A stretch of DNA of 64,000 nt from Ascochyta rabiei (Eukaryota; Ascomycota; Dothideomycetes; Pleosporales; Didymellaceae). Each line of letters begins with the position of its first letter. Position 1 is the stretch's first letter. A program made the position numbers and the translations under genes. Positions 31,758-43,232 of the stretch are shown piece after piece. The notes beneath the pieces were generated by a model, which had not been told where the DNA came from, ran no database searches, and saw only the letters and a program-made list of their open reading frames with translations. The stretch spans positions 558,001-622,000 of the forward strand of contig NC_082424.1 of assembly GCF_004011695.2 (NCBI RefSeq). The letters are read 5' to 3'.

Positions 31758-33572
31758 TATGTTTCAAGTTTGAGTAGGAAGACGCGCTGAGTGGGATGAG
31801 ACCTCGCCGTAGTGTTAAGTCAGACAGTGCAGGTCGTCTCTCGTTACCGTGGTATCAAATCCGAGTCTAATTGCTTTGAAGGTCGTGACGATGCAAGTGC
31901 TGTTGTGACGTAGCATCCTGAGGCAATCGCGCTAACCAAAATTATCCGTTCCCATTCCAGCGTGCACGCATCTCACCTTACACCATCCTGCAAATCAGCC
32001 TTGTGCGGTCCTTCGGCAGCACCGGTACTTCGACGGGTTACCCGGTCCACTCGGCACCGTGACGGTCACGGCAGAGTCCACCCCGGTCCTCTACGCTCTG
32101 CTTACCGCTTCCCCCCGGGCATCAGCAAAGCTTGCGCACATGCCAATTGCACCGTGACATTGCGCCCTTTACGGTGTCCTATCACGGCCTTAGTCTGCAA
32201 CGCTTCCACCATTCTTCTGGAAGACAGTGCAGAACCGACGCCTCATTGGTCAAGGCCGGCAGAAGTGCGGTGAGATTCGAGCCAAAGGATCACAATTGCA
32301 TTGGCAAGCGACTCATAGGGCTGAACCTATGGCTCAGAGCGACTAGGTGGGTATGCGCCCGTGCGTCTGTTCAGCCTCTTGTGCGATTACAGCAGCGGTC
32401 GAAAAACGATTAACTACCGTTACCGCTACTTGACTCGAATGCTGACGAGCCGTAGTGGCTGGGGAATGCAGGCACGACCCTAGGTGCTCTTGGATGCAGC
32501 CCTATATCCAGCACTCCGGTTGGACTGAGACATTTCCAATCCCTGGGGAGATGGCTGCTGATGCGAGGAGCGTTGGTCGGGAAGCGAAGCCGCCCCTACC
32601 TATCGATAAGGCCAGCAAGTGGGAGGCTCTGACGGCTGCATACGTTCGCATTGCTTTGTGCCTCCGAGTGGTCTGAACGCCTGCAATCCTCCTATCAGCC
32701 TGATGCTTTGTGCGACTTGGCAGCTGTTCGTGCCAGCCGAGATAGAACAGAGAGCCATACTTAGATCGAAACTCCGAGTTGGCGGCACGTTCCTCGAACG
32801 AGACTTCGTACGCACAATGGCCACAGCAAAATTCAGCTTCAGTACCGATCAGTCGCTTTTCGGGAGACCTCTTAGCCGTCGCCTGCATCCTCAGGCATTC
32901 TTGATGGTGGTGTCGATGGGCTGTCGTCTTCCTTGCTGGCCCGGCAGATTCTGTGTGCAGCAGCGATACGTCACAGGACGTACAGCAATGTCCGACACGC
33001 TCAATACTCTCACCTCCAGCGCAGCAGACGGATTGCTTTGAAATGGCAGCACAGGTGGACAAGAAGTCGGTCAGCCTGGCAGCGGTGGTCTATCTTACCC
33101 AGCTAGCGCAACGCCCCCAAACCAACCTAGCAGGGTGCTTGGATCAATCACCTCACTCGCGACGAACCTCAAGACCACTACCTACAGGGTGGACCTGTGT
33201 TTCATTCGTTCAGAGGATGACTCGACAGTCAATGCTGCAGGTCACTGCAGCTGGGCCGAGCTGGGGTTCCTTCTGCCTGGCCGCCTTTTCGCGCTGCGCG
33301 AACCAACTCTCCGCAAGGCTCGGCGCTCCGCAGGGATCTGATTCGTGACTCGCACAGAGCGGGGGCCCAGCGGCTGTGCCGAGCGTGTCTGACGGCCCCA
33401 CTTGTTTTCTTACAGCGCGCTCGAAATACCACTTCATCTGAGATCACGGCTGGGGGCTGAAAGTCTCGTCATCTTTCAAGGGATATTTATTAACAATCTA
33501 CACGCCCACAATGGACCAGATACGCCATTCACAGCAGCCGAGACCCCTGAGTTCTCTAGCTACAGCTCGGCA
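31758..33572. other. Long stretch without a confident gene
   Basis: About 1.8 kb. Overlapping open frames on both strands (for example 32502-33062 minus, 33135-33341 plus) lack domains or splice support. It may include further decayed coding DNA. The right end should hold the promoter of the calpain gene. Confidence 0.4.
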
Positions 33573-36500
33573 ATGACCATGGCATCTCAAGTGTCCCCCA
33601 ACGACTTTATCAACATCACCAGACCACAGTCCAGAGCTCCCAGTATGAATGGGGAAGCGTTTGCTGCGGCGTCGCGGCCGCGGCTGCCTGTCAAGAAGCA
33701 AGCGCCCCAGAAAAGCATTGACGACTTCTGGAACACGTTCACAACGAAGCACCCAGGAAAGATCTTCACCATTCTGCCAGACAATTTGTACGCAAAACGC
33801 GCCGCCGCACATACGCCAAAGGGATCGATACCTGGCAAGAATGCGCTTGCGTCCTACGAAGAGGCCGTTCAATCTTGCAAAACTAAAGTAGCCAAAATCG
33901 TCAAGGAGTGCAGACGGCTGAACCAGAAGTATCGCGACCCTCATTTCGACATCGAGGCCGACTTCAAGCGGTCTCAAGCGTCTCCAGACACACCGCCCGA
34001 TTGTCTGACTAGCTTGGACAAGGAACAATCTGAGTTCCAGCCTATGTCGGTCAAGAGAGTCGAGGTAAAACACACATCCCAGCTCCAGAAAGCGGGCGCG
34101 CGGCTCACACAACGATAGGACATTTTCGAAAACCCCCAATTCTTCATAGAAGGCGCCACCGCGAACGATGTGCGACAAGGGAATGACGGCGACTGTTGGT
34201 TCATGTCAGCGCTTGCAACGATCAGTAACAAAGAGGAACTGATACAAAGAGTGTGCGTTGCGCGAGACGAGCAGGTTGGAGTCTATGGGTTCGTCTTCCA
34301 CAGAGGTAGGTGTTCAGATCCACATCCCTGCAGAACATGCACTCATACGGTACAGATGGCGAATGGATCTCGGAGGTTATCGACGACAAGCTATACCTGA
34401 TCAAGGAAGACTTCGATGAAGCCAAGATCGAGCGCTACCATTGGCTAGAACTGCAGAATCGCAAGAGCCCGGATGAAGAATACCGCACCGTCATGCAGAC
34501 TGGATCAAGAGCTCTCTATTTTGCGCAGTGCAGCGATTCCAATGAGACCTGGCTACCGCTTCTCGAGAAGGCTTTCGCAAAAGCGCATGGTGACTATTCA
34601 GCGATCGATGGCGGCTTTGTAGGCGAGGGCATCGAAGATTTGACAGGCGGTGTCACCTCCGAGGTCTTCGCTACCGACATCCTGGACAAGGACAAGTTCT
34701 GGCATGACGAGCTCATGAACGTCAACAAGACATTCCTCTTTGGGTGCGGCCAGATGGGTGGCATTTATGGCGCTCGCAAAGGTATACAGGAAAAGCATGC
34801 ATACTCCATCATGGAGGCCCGCGAGATTGATGGACAGCGCTTGCTCAAGTTACGCAATCCTTGGGGCAGGACCGAATGGACCGGCCGTTGGAGCGATGGG
34901 TCGGAAGAGTGGACTCCTGAATGGATGCAGAAGCTGAACCACAAATTCGGCGATGATGGAGTATTCTGGATCTCTTACCGAGATCTGCTCCGGAACTATC
35001 AACATTTCGATCGCACCCGGCTTTTCGGACCCGAGTGGACCGTCTCCCAGCAGTGGACGAGCGTCAACGTCCCCTGGAGTGTCGACTACCTAGAGACCAA
35101 GTTCAAGGTTCATCTCGAGAAACCTAGCCCAGTCGTGATAGTGCTCAGTCAGCTTGACGACCGTTACTATCAAGGCTTGGAGGGACAGTACGAGTTTCAT
35201 CTCCAGTTTCGACTTCACAAAGACGATGAGGACGAGTACATTGTACGCAGCAACGGCACATACTACATGAAACGATCGGTTTCCACCGAATTGGACCTTG
35301 AAGCCGGTAATTATACGGTCCTTCTCAAGATCAAAGCCACAAGGTCTCCAAATCCGACTCCAGATGAGGTAATTAGGGCAACTTGTACCAAGCGCCGTGA
35401 GAAGCTGCTGGCTACTGGGCTGTCCTACGACCTGGCCCATGCGAAGGGCCAGTTCAGGGAGCACGAGAAGGAGAAGGATCGACAACAGCGCGAACACAAA
35501 AGCGACCGCAAGAAAGCCGATGCGAGGCGCGCGCATGAGCGAGAACGCAAGTTCCGCAGAAGACAAAAGCTGCGTGAGCAGAAGAAGGCCGCCAAAGAGA
35601 CACGTAAGTTGAACCGTCCAGGCGAGATGAGGGAGATCGAGAAACGGCTGCAGGATTTGACCGGACTTGGCATTGCTGTCGAGGAGGAGAACCGCACAGA
35701 GGGTGAAGAAGAAACAAAGCCCGGTCACCCTGCTGTCACACGACACCGACGTGCAGCGAGCGCCAGTGTTGTCGGTGAACGCTCACCAAGCCCCGGCGGT
35801 GGTTTCCAGGGTCGTGGAGGCTATAACCGTGGACGCGACGGCTACAACGCAGCCCTTCCAGGAGCTCTCCAAGGTCGTGGTGGCTACAACCGTAATGAAC
35901 AACACGGCACAGCTATGGCGGAAGCACTTGCCCTTCAAGGCCGTGGCGGCTACCAAGCTGCTAACAATGGCTTCCAAGGTCGTGGAGGGTACAATCAGAA
36001 TATGCCTGGAGAACTTCAGGGCCGGGGTGGCTACAATGCTGAGCTCCCCGGCTCCTATCAGGGCCGTGATGGATACAACGGTCGCGATGGGTATAATGGC
36101 CGTGACGGATACAACGGCCGTGACGGATACAATGGAAGGGACGGGTACAATGAGGGTCAAACTACAGAATCGCCAGTACCAACACCCCAACCTACTCCTC
36201 AATCGCAACCTGAAGAGTTCCGCCCTGGTACTCCTGGTCAACGCACATATAGCCCTCAACCTGATCGCAGATCGAGGATTTCTCCAGCACCATCGCGTCG
36301 CGCCACCTTGTCTCCCATTCCAGGTGTAAGGCCCGCTATCCACATCACGCGAGGTCGTGGTACCAGTGTCAGTTCGCTCAGAACGCGACATGGCACATAC
36401 TCACCCAACGAAATATCGGATGACTCATCTTGGGACTCTGATCTTGCAGATTCATTGGATTCTGAGGCTTCCGATAACGAGCGTGACTCACCGCGCCTGA

Positions 36501-36907
36501 TCTCCCAAGACCAGATCCGATACTATCATCAGAACGGAAGGAGCTACTACACGATCGAAGATGAAGATGAGTTCGAACGCGACCCCTGGAATGCGGTCTG
36601 CGTCATTGGCCTGCGTGTCTTCTCGAAAGACGCTGACGTCTCGATCGAGGTGCAAAACGGCGGGCCAGAAAAGAGAAAGGATAGTGATGCTGAGAGTGTA
36701 GCAAGCGTCAGCACGATCCGCAGGCGCCAGAAGGAGCTCGATGTGGATGATAGCGCAGCTGATGCGACGTCGCCGATGCGTACGAGGAACAACATGGACG
36801 AGGCTTTGAAAGGCGAGGAGAAGAGGGCTGCTGAGGCTGAGCTGGTGAGCCACGTCGGGACTATGCCTGCTGGCAATGAGTTGAACCGCCAGGATACCCT
36901 TTCCTAG
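33573..36907 (+). CDS. Calpain-like cysteine protease with Gly/Tyr repeat tail
   Basis: Three exons: 33573-34064, 34119-34305 and 34356-36907, giving 1076 residues. Introns are 54 and 50 nt. The catalytic triad is complete: Cys190 in QGNDGDCWFMSALATI, His374 in IQEKHAYSIMEAREI and Asn394 in LRNPWGRTEWTGRWSD, with a trailing calpain beta-sandwich-like domain. A highly charged helical segment (about residues 590-665, rich in EKDRQQREHK and RKLNRPG) is followed by about a dozen GRGGYN or GRDGYN units at residues about 710-825, ending in five near-identical NGRDGYNGRDG copies. The C-terminus is acidic and disordered. It lacks the MIT domain expected of PalB, so it is a separate calpain-like protein. 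Calpains are intracellular and usually calcium-dependent; EF-hands are not seen. The start is the only in-frame ATG region (33573 or 33579). Confidence 0.88.
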
Positions 36908-37045
36908 GCGTCCCACTTGGCGGCCCTAAATTGCTTGTTCACGTGTTACAGTACTTGATGGTAGATGTTGCGCAAGCACGGCGTTAATAGGTTGTCTTTC
37001 GGACTGTTTACCTGTCTCTACCTTCCTGAATATCCCCCAACTCAA

Positions 37046-38308
37046 TCAAAGACTAGTTACCGCAGATTGTGCCAAGACTACAGCTAAGAACATGATACCT
37101 AAGCTAGTCCTCAGAAAAAACTCCACGGCTGGGCCTTCCTCATGATATGCAATTAAAGGTATGTTGACTGGAAAGTCGCGTGCTTGCTTTGTCTCGTTAA
37201 TATCTGGCTTGACCAAGTCTTCCTGTACACAACATGGAAAAGGTGCTTCTTCCAGATCTGTCTCTAGACTTGCAGTATCATTTTCAGTAGTCGACCGATT
37301 TGGGTCTTCATCTTGGATGACGGCTGCTTTATCTTGCCTGGAACGAGGTGTAGCATGCTCTGCAATAAGTGTGCCCATAAACTGTTGAAGGTCGTTAGGT
37401 TTATCCAGAAGGCAAGGCATGGTTTGGATACCGATTGTTTCTTCTGCATCGGCCAGATGATTTCCACTCGTTGGAATGATGGTATCAAGGCTAAGGATCG
37501 CAGTAGACGCTTCTGCTGTATCAAGCCTATCATGAAAATCATTGCAGAGAGGGCGTGGCATGATTGTTGCAGTCTGTTCACTAGCTGCCGGCACGAATGC
37601 TTCAACAATAGCCACCTGCATGATTGGAGACAGGGAAAGACGGTTAGTACTGGTAAGCCGGCTTTGGTCAATGTCACCTGTCCCGGCCGTCGGTTTGGCG
37701 TCGACAGAAGGAAGCTCCTCAACCTTGGGCTGAGGAAACTCTTCATCGGGCTCTGCGTTGGTTTCTAGCATTGTTTCCTCCTCCCAGGTGGCGTCAGAGT
37801 CGTCTTGGTCATACGCATGGAAGCCACAATCGACAAGGACCGGCTCATTAATGCTCAGACCTCTTCGATCGTCGAGAAGTATACCTGATGTATCCATGCG
37901 GCATTCTATACCATCATCCACGGCTTGGTATGTTATCATACTATTGGTTTGTTGCGTCTCGCCATCGCATTGTGACTCGCGCCCTTCTGATGGAGTCTTA
38001 AGCCCCTCATAGGACGAGTATTCAGAAGGTACATTTCGCACGTGATCAATGAAGCTCCTTGGAGTTGGGTTGCTGAGCCCTACGCTCAGAACCAGGCCAA
38101 TGCGTGGATCTTGTTGCACTTCTTCGCTCACTGCCTCATACTTCGACAGAATCGAATCAATGGTATCGCGACAACTGGCCCTTGCTGATCCTGCTCGATG
38201 CTCAAACAGATCTTCGAGCATCTGGAAAGCTTTTTCGTCTGGCTCAGAAGCTGGGCTGGACTCTTCGTAAGCGTTCCGGTCATATGTGGGCGGATGCATT
38301 GTGTGCAT
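37046..38308 (-). CDS. Acidic protein with C-terminal membrane anchor, unknown
   Basis: A single frame of 420 residues from MHTMHPPTYDRNAYEES. It is mostly disordered and acidic (for example ATWEEETMLETNAEPDEEF). The first 100 residues contain a probable helix pair (EKAFQMLEDLFEHRAG; CRDTIDSILSKYEAVSEEV). The last about 25 residues are hydrophobic (FFLRTSLGIMFLAVVLAQSAVTSL), consistent with a tail anchor in an internal membrane. The frame stays open upstream to 38365 without an ATG, so a 5' exon may be missing. No family recognised. Confidence 0.65.
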   Translation of the reverse strand: MHTMHPPTYDRNAYEESSPASEPDEKAFQMLEDLFEHRAGSARASCRDTIDSILSKYEAVSEEVQQDPRIGLVLSVGLSNPTPRSFIDHVRNVPSEYSSYEGLKTPSEGRESQCDGETQQTNSMITYQAVDDGIECRMDTSGILLDDRRGLSINEPVLVDCGFHAYDQDDSDATWEEETMLETNAEPDEEFPQPKVEELPSVDAKPTAGTGDIDQSRLTSTNRLSLSPIMQVAIVEAFVPAASEQTATIMPRPLCNDFHDRLDTAEASTAILSLDTIIPTSGNHLADAEETIGIQTMPCLLDKPNDLQQFMGTLIAEHATPRSRQDKAAVIQDEDPNRSTTENDTASLETDLEEAPFPCCVQEDLVKPDINETKQARDFPVNIPLIAYHEEGPAVEFFLRTSLGIMFLAVVLAQSAVTSL

Positions 38309-39168
38309 ATCGTCTGTTCCGCTTGAAGGCAACGTAAGGCAAGAATCCCGTGGGTTGAGTGCCAATATGCAGGTTTGATAGCTCGATCAATGCTAGTAGA
38401 AATACCACAACTACTGAAACACTTTCCTTTGTTGTCAAGATCTGTTTGTGGTCGGCTAAATGCTGGCTAGCTAGCCTAATTAACCACAAACTTGCTCTCG
38501 TGAAGTGTCTGACCCACTGGTATCATATTACAGGTTTTGTTGAAGCCCGAGCTTAGGGAAATTGCATTCTTTCCAACTCGGTTACTGTTAGTCGTGGAAA
38601 TTTGCCCATATTCGGCGTCCATTACTTCAAGCATTAGCTTTCAACGATGACACCGTCGTCAGTGGAAATATCAGATGAAGTATTGCTCGTCTGCTTCTAG
38701 GTACAGATTCATTCACATCTATCCCTGGAAGACTCTCGTAGACTGAAACCTCTCGCCATCTTCAGCATATCAGGCTATCGCTACTTCTCTTACCACAAGC
38801 AGTCGTACACACTGCCAAAGCGAGTGGGAAGGTCTGTCACAAACTGGCTACACGATATGTTACAACTCAGGAAGCCAGTTGAGGACCTGAGTTGCCCGGG
38901 AGTGTGTATGAGAGGTGTACACTCGACGTTGTGTTTACAATCTCAACCCCGCCTTGAAGCTCCCTCCGCATCTTGGCGGGTGATGATGACGTCAGAGCTT
39001 CTGGGATCGCTGCAACAATGTAACCTCACACCACGCTCAAGTACAAGACCGCTGTAGATGTGGGGCGAGGCGTCCAGCGCTTCGAAAGGCTCGTGATAAA
39101 GAACGAAATGTGCCACTACTGTAGCACGACAGTACGAGGCCTTGACAGCCTCATCTCTTGATCTCAAT
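38309..39168. other. Divergent intergenic region
   Basis: About 860 bp between the tail-anchored gene and the GH92 gene, with promoters for both. No other feature. Confidence 0.5.
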
Positions 39169-41773
39169 ATGCACAAACTAATTCAGCTCTCAATACTTGT
39201 GCCCGTAGGGGCTGTAGCTGCTCAGGATGTAGACTATGCGCAGTTCGTAAATCCGTTCATCGGATCAGAAGGCGCCATCTCGGGCTACGCTTGTACATCT
39301 TTGCACCCCTTCATCGAGACATTGTAGTACACTAACAGTACGTAGATGGAGGTGGTGATGTCTTTGTTGGAGGCGCTGTGCCATTTGGAATGGTCAAGTT
39401 AGGACTCGATACCTACGAAGAGCCTATCAATCAGAGCGCACTGAACGGTGGATGGACCCCGCAAGGTTACGTGACTGGGATCAGTCTTATGCACGAATCC
39501 GGGACTGGAGGTAGGTCTCTATGCACATCTGTTACGTGTGCTGATCTGTAAGCAGGTGGACCAAAATACGGATTTCCAGCCCAGATGCCCTTGACAGAGA
39601 TTGACGGAGATGTGAACTTGCTGGACAATCGGACGTACTGGCAAAAACGAGTGAGCAGCCGATGTGTCCATTCAGCTAAAGTCCTGCAGCTGATATGTAC
39701 AAGGTTGGCGAGGATATCGCAAGCGTAGGCTACTTCCGCACAGAGCTTGAATCCGGCGTCACTGTCGAGCTGTCAGCGTCCCGTCATGCCGGACTACACC
39801 ATTACACATATCCATCTACGTCCGAGACGCATATCTTGGTAGACTTCTCGCACTATCTCCCCCATCCAACACGTTCCTGGGACTCTCAGTTCTACACTGG
39901 TGGTGAAATTGAAATTCAACCAAATTCAAGTACTTATACTGGTCACACTTCGGTCGCAGGAGGCTGGTGCATCGGCGCCCCAGTGACCGTGTACGTATGC
40001 GGGGAGTTCGACACACCTCCTAGCGAAACAAAGGTTTTCAAAGGCAAAAACACGTTTCCTGCCAGTCGTCACTTTCGAAGCTTCAACAATGCCACGACTC
40101 CATTCCCTACTTTTACGGGGACGACGGCTCGCTCTGGGCCGCTGAACGACCGTGTTGGTGCTATTTTCTCCTGGAGCAACGTCACAGAAGTCAATTCTAG
40201 GGTCGGAATATCTTTCATGTCAGTTGACAAAGCGTGTGACTACAAGAACGCCGAGTTGTCAACATGGTCCATCGAAGACACGAAGCAAAAGGCACGCAAT
40301 GAATGGAACCGTGACGTCTTCTCCAAAATTCGTGTTGACACATCAGCATCAGCGAACAAGACACGACTGGCTTTGTTGTACTCAAGTTTGTACTTCATGC
40401 ACCTCATACCGAGCGAGCGTGTAGGCGAGAACCCCCTCTGGGAGTCCGAAGAGCCGTATTGGGACGATTTTTACACCATGTGGGACCTTTTCCGCAACCA
40501 GGTCTCCCTCTGGCACCTCATACAGCCATCATACTATGAATCGATGCTGAGGGCTTTGGTTGATATATTTCGTCACGAAGGCTGGGTCCCTGATGGGCGC
40601 TCGGGCAACTACAATGGCTTAGTGCAAGGTGGGTCTAATGCTGACAACGTACTTGCCGACGCGTATGTTAAAGGCCTTCGAGGAAATATCAACTGGACAG
40701 AAGGATATGCGGCAGTAAAGAAGAATGCTGAAATTCTACCTTACTTTGACGAGAATCCAGTCGACCCGCAAGGCTCGCTCAAAGAAGGCCGCTCGGCACT
40801 AGACGATTGGATACCGCTTGGCTACGTCTCCGCAGACCGCAACTCCCGCGCCGTATCAAAGACAGTTGAGTACTCCCTCAACGACTTCGCCGTCAGCCAG
40901 ATCGCAGCCGGAGAATCTCCCGGGGAGCGCGACCTGTACCTGCAGCGCTCAGCAGGCTGGCAGCTGAGCTGGGATCCCTCAGCCACCTCACGCAACTTCA
41001 CAGGCTTCGTCGTGCCACGCTTCTCAAACGGCACCTTTGACAAAACCTACAACATCACAAACTGCGGCGACTGCAACTGGTCCGACGAGAGCTACGAAGG
41101 CACCGCTTTCGAATACTCCTTTGTCATCCCCCATGATGTTGCCCGCGTAATCGACCTCATGGGCGGGTCAGGCCACTTCGAATCGCGCCTCGACTACGTC
41201 TTCCAACCCAACACGTCCGGCGTCGACCTAGGCGTCAACGGCTTGGGAATCACCACCATCAACAACGTCGCCAACGAGCCGGACTTCGGCACGCCGTACT
41301 TGTACAACTACCTCAACAAGCAGTGGAAGAGCGTTGAGCGCACTCGTCAGCTGGCCAATGATTTCTACTTCAACACTAGCAGCGGGATACCAGGCAACTC
41401 CGATGCCGGCGCGCTGAATTGCTGGCTGGTTTGGCAGATGTTGGGTCTGTATCCAGTGGTTACGACGCCCGTCTATCTTCTGGAGAGTCCGTGGTTCTCG
41501 GATATCAACATCACAGTCAATTATGACAAGACGCTGCGGATCAGAGCTGAGGGTCTGGATGACGGGAATGGAAAGCAGGGGTATTATGTCCAGGGTGTGA
41601 GTATCAACGGGCAAGTGTGGGATAAGAATTGGTTTGAACATGAGGATGCGGGGGGTATCATGACTGCGGGCGGGGAGATTGTGTTTACGTTGGGTAACGA
41701 GCAGAAAGTGTGGGAGACGGGTGATCTACCTCCGAGTCCGGGTCATGTTGAGCTGGATGTTGGGGCAGGTTAG
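39169..41773 (+). CDS. Secreted GH92 alpha-1,2-mannosidase-like enzyme
   Basis: Four exons: 39169-39292, 39346-39510, 39556-39650 and 39704-41773, giving 817 residues. The signal peptide is MHKLIQLSILVPVGAVAA. Splicing rebuilds the GH92 N-terminal block (FVNPFIGSEGAISGYAYGGGD, then VPFGMVKLGLDT). The C-terminal catalytic domain shows WDDFYTMWDLFRNQ, GWVPDGRSGNYN and GNSDAGALNCWLVWQMLGLYP, all typical of the family. Many N-glycosylation sequons fit an extracellular or wall location. GH92 enzymes are calcium-dependent exo-alpha-mannosidases acting on alpha-1,2-mannosides of N-glycans or mannoproteins; the exact linkage is not shown by the sequence. The third intron appears to end in AAG, because both nearby CAG sites give frames that close at once. 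Confidence 0.9.
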
Positions 41774-41975
41774 CATACCGCTGGTTGACGAGGTTGCAAG
41801 GGATGCAGAATTCAGTACTGAAGATCTTGGACAGAAGACCAGAGGCTGAGAACATTAGAGGCCCCGATTTACGAGAAGCGCAGGCTTGGATTTTGCAGAC
41901 CATGTTCCTTGCGCGAATACCACCGTCGATCTAACAGTATCACCGCTACAAACGCGCCAAGAAGCCAGAAGTAAA

Positions 41976-42720
41976 TCATGCCAGAACATGATGCCATACC
42001 ATTTGCATGCCCCAGTGGCAGAGTAGATACTTGTGCAGCCCGGCCATGCGCAACAAAACCCTGCCAGTCCTGAAGTCTATCGCCTCGATCTTAGCCCAAG
42101 CCACTGTGAATCGCCGAAAAGACTTGCGGAGCTGCAGTCCCGGTACCATTAACAAGGGGGTTGCACACTGAAGTCTCAAATGCTTCAATTCTATATTGCC
42201 TCGTCGGTAATCCTCTTGTACAGACTTTGAGTAGGACAACAAAAGTATCTCGAAGCTTGCGACTTGATAGTTGAAGTTGGCGTGGAGGTCAAGTGCGTAT
42301 TCCGGGTGTGGCTGTAAGGTGGAGGTAACAGAGCGGGTGTTTGTAGGCCGTGACACGAGCATTTCCATCATCTCTTTCCCAGTCCAGATATCTACAGACA
42401 GAGGAAGATACTGCTTAGGAGTAAATACAATGACCTCGACGTGGTAGTTCGCTGCTAAGTAATAGATGGTGATTGGCCAGTCCCCATGCAAAGCGGTGGC
42501 TTGCAAGGCACTCATTGCCCGGACGAATGCTTTGCGAGCTTCATATTTGATCTCATAATTGACCTGGTGACACGTTTGGCGAAGTGCTTGACTGGTCGAT
42601 TTCAGCTGAGTGTCAGGCAGTAGATCTCTGTGCGGATCTCAGCGGATAGTTTTAGGAAGTGTAAAGTCGCCCAGTGTTCTGAGCAGCTGGATGAGCAATT
42701 GTTGAGTGAGCAGACATTCC
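41976..42720 (-). pseudogene. Broken F-box/2EXR-like gene
   Basis: The minus strand at about 42665-42600 reads FLKLSAEIRTEIYCLTLS, the classic LPxEIRxxIY start of fungal F-box/2EXR-like proteins, then stops at a TGA. The next frame starts within a few bases (SQALRQTCHQVNYEIKYEAR), a continuation typical of the same family, and runs open to 41976 (ending MQMVWHHVLA). The one-base mismatch of frames leaves no room for an intron. Either this is a frameshifted pseudogene or the assembly has an indel. Such genes are numerous and fast-evolving in filamentous ascomycetes. Confidence 0.5.
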
Positions 42721-43232
42721 CTGCAGTGAGGTGTCTTGATAGGTTGCAGTACGCTTTTGAAGTTGCCAAGATCGTACAATGGGGTACCAGCGGTAGAGCG
42801 CGCAGCACAGTGCAGACGTCAAGCAAGCCTTCAGAGTGATGCCCAAAGTCATGCTGATCATATTGTGGTGGCTTTGGAACTGAACATTGTCCTCCATCCC
42901 GAAGTCGCGGTCTGTGGTTGGAGACTGCAGTGGTGAGCGCGTGGTGTGGTAAAGGGAGATCAGAGACGGCTTTCTATTCTTTGACAACCCTCCCAGTGAA
43001 AGGTTAACACTTAACAATCAAGTAAAACGAGCAGAGCAAACGATGAGATGAGAACACTCACGCTGCAGTCGCCAATCTCAAACCATCATTGCTGGACGCA
43101 CATTTGCATTCAAACGTTCAGAATCTTGAGGTGCACCAATCAAGTTAGGAAACAGCCAGAACTCAGAACCAAAAGATACAGAAACAAGAGTAGAATGCAG
43201 TTGTACACAAGGAGTAGAGCCATCCCTCAGCG
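42721..43232. other. Intergenic
   Basis: About 510 bp; upstream of the broken F-box-like gene and downstream of the next minus-strand gene. No supportable feature. Confidence 0.4.

Noticed and set aside
32260..32300. Possible tRNA B-box (GATTCGAGCC)
   Set aside because: No A-box at the right distance, no acceptor-stem pairing and no T-stem complement.
35783..36391. Minus-strand 202-codon frame opposite the calpain tail
   Set aside because: Antisense of the GRGGYN repeat coding region; an artefact of the repeat.
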